This document shows, piece by piece, positions 11,609 to 14,753 of a stretch of DNA of 14,753 nt (its first letter is position 1; each line of letters starts with the position of its first letter). This DNA is from Pseudomonadota bacterium (GTDB lineage Bacteria > Pseudomonadota > Gammaproteobacteria > Pseudomonadales > Azotimanducaceae). The DNA is taken from contig JAQBYL010000044.1 of NCBI GenBank assembly GCA_027622495.1, forward strand, positions 1-14,753. The letters run 5' to 3'. Under the pieces are notes generated by a model. It was not told the origin of the DNA and searched no databases. It saw only the letters and a list, made by a program, of their open reading frames with translations. Both the position numbers and the translations under genes were made by a program.

Positions 11609-12349
11609 ATGACTGTAGATTGCGATGAAGATCTGAAGGGCCTTTTAGCCGCAGGCCGGGCGGTGCGAACCGCGTTTGACGCCATGAAAAAGGCGGCACG
11701 CTCCGGCATGACAACGGCCGATCTCGATACCATTGGCGCACGTCTGCTCGCGCAGGCGGGTGCGCGCAGTGCCCCGCAGTTGTACTACGATTTTCCCGGC
11801 GCGACCTGCATCAGTGTGAACGAAGAAGCGGCGCATGGAATACCGGGCGAGCGGGTGCTCAACGAGGGCGACATGATCAACATTGATGTGTCCGCAGAGC
11901 TTGCCGGTTATGTGGCAGATATGGGCGAGTCGTTCATTGTTGGCGCCAGCCGACCGCTGGAGCAGCGAATCTGCGATACGGTTCAGGCAGCCGTTCGTGC
12001 CGCATTGAAAATGGTCCGTGCCGGCCGGTCCCTGAACGTTATCGGCCGGGCGGTTCAGAAGGTGGCAGATCATGCCGGCTATAAAATTGTTGAGAACCTC
12101 GGTAGTCACGGGGTTGGTCGGTCGATCCACGAAGAACCTTCCTACGTGCCGATCGACAATCCACGCGAGTCCCGCAAACTTAAAAAAGGCATGGTCCTGA
12201 CCATAGAACCCTTTCTGACGACTGGGCGGCCCTGGGTGAATGAACAAGCTGATGGCTGGACTTTGTCGGTTGCGCCGGGTCAGCTGGTTGCGCAGTTTGA
12301 ACACACCCTGGTGGTGACCGATCGCGAACCGGTCATCATCACCCGATGA
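11609..12349 (+). CDS. map: Type I methionine aminopeptidase
   Basis: The 246-aa protein removes the initiator Met from nascent proteins. All five metal ligands of the pita-bread fold are present: Asp93 (NIDVSAE), Asp104 (VADMGESF), His167 (SHGVGRSIHEEP), Glu200 (TIEP) and Glu231 (FEHTL). The substrate-contacting His76 (AAHGIPG) and His174 are also present. The length fits the catalytic core alone, with no N-terminal zinc finger or SH3-binding extension. The frame is open back to 11549, inside the Tag-like gene, but homology begins near ATG 11609, which lies 4 bp after that gene's stop. The usual housekeeping copy sits beside rpsB/tsf; finding this one between a DNA glycosylase and an acyl-CoA dehydrogenase suggests a second, accessory copy. 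An unusual feature is GSHGVG in place of the common G-H-G-I-G. Confidence 0.92.
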   Translation: MTVDCDEDLKGLLAAGRAVRTAFDAMKKAARSGMTTADLDTIGARLLAQAGARSAPQLYYDFPGATCISVNEEAAHGIPGERVLNEGDMINIDVSAELAGYVADMGESFIVGASRPLEQRICDTVQAAVRAALKMVRAGRSLNVIGRAVQKVADHAGYKIVENLGSHGVGRSIHEEPSYVPIDNPRESRKLKKGMVLTIEPFLTTGRPWVNEQADGWTLSVAPGQLVAQFEHTLVVTDREPVIITR

Positions 12350-12361
12350 GTGGAGGTTGAT

Positions 12362-13570
12362 TTGCGCTACGAGCTGAATTCCGAGCAGCGGGCATTCCGC
12401 GACCAGGTGGTTTCGTTCGTGAGCACGCATCTGCCTGCAGATATAGCGGAGCGGGTGCGCCTGGGAAAATCCGTTGGCAAAGAAGATCTTGCCCGCTGGA
12501 CCCGTATTCTGAACGAGCAGGGCTGGGCGGCGCCGCACTGGCCGGTAGAACATGGCGGCACCGGCTGGAGTCTGGTTGAACGGCACATTTTTGATGTGGA
12601 GTGCAGGCGGGCGCATGCACCGGTGTTGTCGGGGTTTGGTTTTAACATGGTCGGACCGGCGATCATCCGGTTCGGCAGTCCTGAGCAGAAAGCGTTTTTT
12701 CTACCCAGGATCCGCAATGCCGACCTGTGGTGGTGTCAGGGCTATTCGGAACCACAGGCCGGGTCAGACCTGGCCTCGGTGCAGATGCGCGCAAAGCGGG
12801 ACGGTGATGACTATGTGGTCAGCGGTCAGAAGATCTGGACGTCGGCCGCCGAGCACGCCGACTGGATATTCTGCCTCACCCGCACCGACCCCGACGTGCA
12901 GCAGCAGAAAGGCATCAGCTTTCTGCTGGTCGACATGAAAAGCCCCGGCATAGACGTCAAACCGTTATTAGCATTCAACGGTAAGCGATTGTGGAATCAG
13001 GTATTTTTTGATTCAGTGCGGGTGCCGGTTAAGAACCGGCTGGGGGATGAGAACCGTGGCTGGACTGTGGCTAAAAGCCTGCTTGGCGATGAGCGCATGC
13101 TGGTGTCGAGAGTCGCCGAGAACAAAAGGATCTTCAGCCATCTGCTTGAAATCATGAATTCCCAGAGCGAGGCGGGGGTGGATCTGAGCGGGAGTGGATT
13201 GCCGAAGGCGATCAACGAGATCGCCATCCGTCTGCAGGCACTGGAGACGACCAGTCTGCGGCTGCTCACCCAGGCAGATGCCGGTGATCAGGTGGGTGCT
13301 GAGCCTTCCATGCTCAAGCTCAAAGGCAGCGAACTGGTCCAGGCGCAGGATGAGCTGTTGTTTCAGGCCGTGAGTTACTGGGCGCTGCCGGTAGATACCA
13401 CGGTTACCACCGGTGAGTCTGATACGGGCGGCCTGGCCGCAGCTTCAGTCGGCCCGGACTACGCCGAATTCGTCGCCTCCGGTCGCTACCACCATCGTGG
13501 CTATACCATCGCCGGAGGCTCGTCAGAGATACAGCACAACATCATCGCGAAGCAGGTGCTGGGTCTTTAA
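12362..13570 (+). CDS. Acyl-CoA dehydrogenase family protein
   Basis: The ~402-aa protein has the three-domain acyl-CoA dehydrogenase fold and oxidises acyl-CoA thioesters with FAD, passing electrons to electron-transfer flavoprotein. Visible signatures are the N-terminal helical part (SEQRAFRDQVVSF), GYSEPQAGSDLASVQ at about 125-140, the beta-domain VVSGQKIWTSAAEHADW, and the C-terminal GGSSEIQHNIIAKQVLGL that closes the FAD site. The Glu of the short/medium-chain Y-E-G-T motif is replaced (IAGGSSEIQ), so the catalytic base must lie elsewhere, as in other branches. Two starts are possible: GTG 12350, directly after the aminopeptidase stop but without an SD, or TTG 12362, which has GGAGG five bases upstream (12352-12356). 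I prefer TTG. The chain has an unusual acidic, Thr/Gly-rich insert near 13396-13440 (TTVTTGESDTGG). The stop is 8 bp from the convergent reductase gene. Confidence 0.9.
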   Translation: MRYELNSEQRAFRDQVVSFVSTHLPADIAERVRLGKSVGKEDLARWTRILNEQGWAAPHWPVEHGGTGWSLVERHIFDVECRRAHAPVLSGFGFNMVGPAIIRFGSPEQKAFFLPRIRNADLWWCQGYSEPQAGSDLASVQMRAKRDGDDYVVSGQKIWTSAAEHADWIFCLTRTDPDVQQQKGISFLLVDMKSPGIDVKPLLAFNGKRLWNQVFFDSVRVPVKNRLGDENRGWTVAKSLLGDERMLVSRVAENKRIFSHLLEIMNSQSEAGVDLSGSGLPKAINEIAIRLQALETTSLRLLTQADAGDQVGAEPSMLKLKGSELVQAQDELLFQAVSYWALPVDTTVTTGESDTGGLAAASVGPDYAEFVASGRYHHRGYTIAGGSSEIQHNIIAKQVLGL

Positions 13571-13578
13571 GGCTGCCG

Positions 13579-14753
13579 TCAGGTCAGCAACGACTTGAGA
13601 TCGCATGCGGGATCAGCCAGTTTGTCGGCGTCGATCAATTTGCCGATCATCTGCTTGCAGGCCATGAATTCTTTGGGGCTGTTGACTGCATCAGCGGCAA
13701 CCACCGCACCTTTCTTCAGGTAGAACACGGCGAACTTGTGTTCGGCCATGTTGCCGCGCACCACCTCCTGATCGCCATCGCTCGAAAAGCCCACCATCTG
13801 CAGCTTGAGTTCGTATTGATCGGACCAGAACCAGGGTATTGAGGCATATTTCTTGTCGCCACCCGTCATGTTGGCGGCACTCACCCGGGCCTGTTCCATG
13901 GCGTTCGGCACCGACTCCAGGCGCAACCGTCGCTTGAGCAGCGGGTTGGGGTGATTGGTGCAGTCCCCGGCGGCATACACATCGGCTGCCGAGGTTTCGC
14001 ACCGTTCGTTTACCACAATGCCGTTGGCGCACTCGATTCCGGCGTCTGCGGCGAGTTCGATGTTGGGCACGATACCGATTCCGATCACCACCAGGTCAGC
14101 TTCGAAGCGGTCGCTGTTGGTGATGACCGCGCTGACCCGATCTTCGCCTTCGAAGGCCTGAACCAGATGTTGTGTATGGATGTGGACACCGCGGTCCGTG
14201 TGAAGCTTGTGGTAATAGGCCGACATGGTGGGCGTGGTCACGCGCGCAAGTATTCGATCTTCCATTTCCAGCACGTGCACATCGAGCCCGTGGGTCTTGC
14301 AGACCGCGGCCACTTCCAGGCCGATGTAGCCGCCGCCAACGATAACAACCTTTTTACCAGGGGCCAGCTCAGCACGAATGGCGTCCACATCGGCAATGCT
14401 GCGCAGATAGTGCAGACCTTTAAGGTCAGCGCCGGGAATACTCAGCAGGCGTGGCCGGCTACCGGTGCTGATAAGGAGTTTTGCATAGGCAACGGTTTCA
14501 CCTTCGCTGGTGGTGACGGTATGTGCGTCTGGATCGATGGATTTAATGCGCACAGCGGTACGCACGGTGACGTTTTTGTCGGCATAGAATTTAGCCGGTC
14601 GGAGGTAAACCTTTTCCAGGCCCTGTTCACCCGAAAGATATTGTTTGGACAACGGCGGGCGCTGGTAGGGAATGTGGTCTTCGTCACCGAAAATGATGAT
14701 GTCTTCTTCCCAGCCGTCCTGACGCATGCTGGCCGCGGCCTGACCGGCCGCAT
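13579..14753 (-). CDS. Ferredoxin/rubredoxin reductase-type FAD-NAD(P) oxidoreductase, N-terminus off the window
   Basis: This flavoprotein transfers electrons from NAD(P)H to a small redox protein such as a ferredoxin. Its 5' end lies beyond the right edge: before the Met at 14727 the frame reads AAGQAAAS, which follows the FAD G-x-G-x-x-A motif in this family (G-G-G-x-A-G-x-x-A-A). The first glycines are therefore outside the window. Visible parts are the YQRPPLSK segment that contacts FAD, the NAD-binding VIVGGGYIGLEVAAV, the second FAD motif VYAAGDCTNHPN, and a reductase-type C-terminal domain containing SIPWFWSDQYELKLQMVG. The electron acceptor is not encoded in the window. Partners of such reductases include Rieske oxygenases, cytochromes P450 and alkane hydroxylases. 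The gene converges on the acyl-CoA dehydrogenase with 8 bp between stop codons, too little for a separate terminator. Confidence 0.92.
   Translation of the reverse strand, partial: AAGQAAASMRQDGWEEDIIIFGDEDHIPYQRPPLSKQYLSGEQGLEKVYLRPAKFYADKNVTVRTAVRIKSIDPDAHTVTTSEGETVAYAKLLISTGSRPRLLSIPGADLKGLHYLRSIADVDAIRAELAPGKKVVIVGGGYIGLEVAAVCKTHGLDVHVLEMEDRILARVTTPTMSAYYHKLHTDRGVHIHTQHLVQAFEGEDRVSAVITNSDRFEADLVVIGIGIVPNIELAADAGIECANGIVVNERCETSAADVYAAGDCTNHPNPLLKRRLRLESVPNAMEQARVSAANMTGGDKKYASIPWFWSDQYELKLQMVGFSSDGDQEVVRGNMAEHKFAVFYLKKGAVVAADAVNSPKEFMACKQMIGKLIDADKLADPACDLKSLLT

Noticed and set aside
11645..12616. A 323-codon open frame on the minus strand opposite the aminopeptidase gene
   Set aside because: The plus-strand frame encodes an unmistakable MetAP with all metal ligands and then an acyl-CoA dehydrogenase. 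The antisense frame has a low-complexity, Cys/His/Arg-rich composition typical of mirror frames in GC-rich genes.

Overview
The window comes from a bacterial chromosome, most likely a Gram-negative, heterotrophic proteobacterium and perhaps a marine gammaproteobacterium. This assignment rests on the gene types (YhhQ-type transporter, acyl-CoA dehydrogenase, flavin-dependent oxidoreductases, cereblon-like CULT protein), dense short operons and purine-rich Shine-Dalgarno (SD) sites. There is no rRNA, tRNA or other marker to fix the taxon. I see no insertion sequence, integrase, CRISPR array or plasmid/phage replication gene.

Layout. (1) 1-2681, rightward operon: 3' end of a luciferase-like flavin oxidoreductase, a D-2-hydroxyacid dehydrogenase, a queuosine-precursor-type transporter that appears to start at CTG, and a small cupin. 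(2) 2682-3620: a 285-bp gap ending in a hairpin that holds the SD in its loop, then an unrecognised membrane-anchored protein. (3) 3814-8456: a leftward TetR repressor gene divergent from a rightward operon of a carboxymuconolactone-decarboxylase-like protein, a quinone oxidoreductase-like MDR enzyme and a FAD-dependent oxidoreductase. After a 275-bp gap that may hold a gene remnant comes a class I methyltransferase. Much of 2.7-8.5 kb looks more AT-rich than its flanks. (4) 8579-10901, leftward operon, read right to left: a bacterial CULT-domain protein (homologue of the thalidomide-binding domain of cereblon), a HAD hydrolase, a PTPS/QueD-like zinc protein lacking the usual catalytic Cys and His, and a short-chain dehydrogenase. 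(5) 10933-13570, rightward: a Tag-like DNA glycosylase, a type I methionine aminopeptidase and an acyl-CoA dehydrogenase. Only 31 bp separate the starts of the CULT and Tag-like genes. (6) 13579-14753, leftward: a ferredoxin-reductase-type FAD/NAD enzyme running off the right edge.

How they may work together. Block 3 looks like a self-contained TetR-controlled redox cassette for an unknown small molecule. Block 4 is the most unusual: a protein with a complete cereblon-type tri-tryptophan cage and zinc site overlaps a HAD hydrolase gene by 8 bp and lies upstream of a pterin-synthase-like protein and a reductase. The physiological role of bacterial CULT proteins is, to my knowledge, not established, so this arrangement is the best lead in the window.
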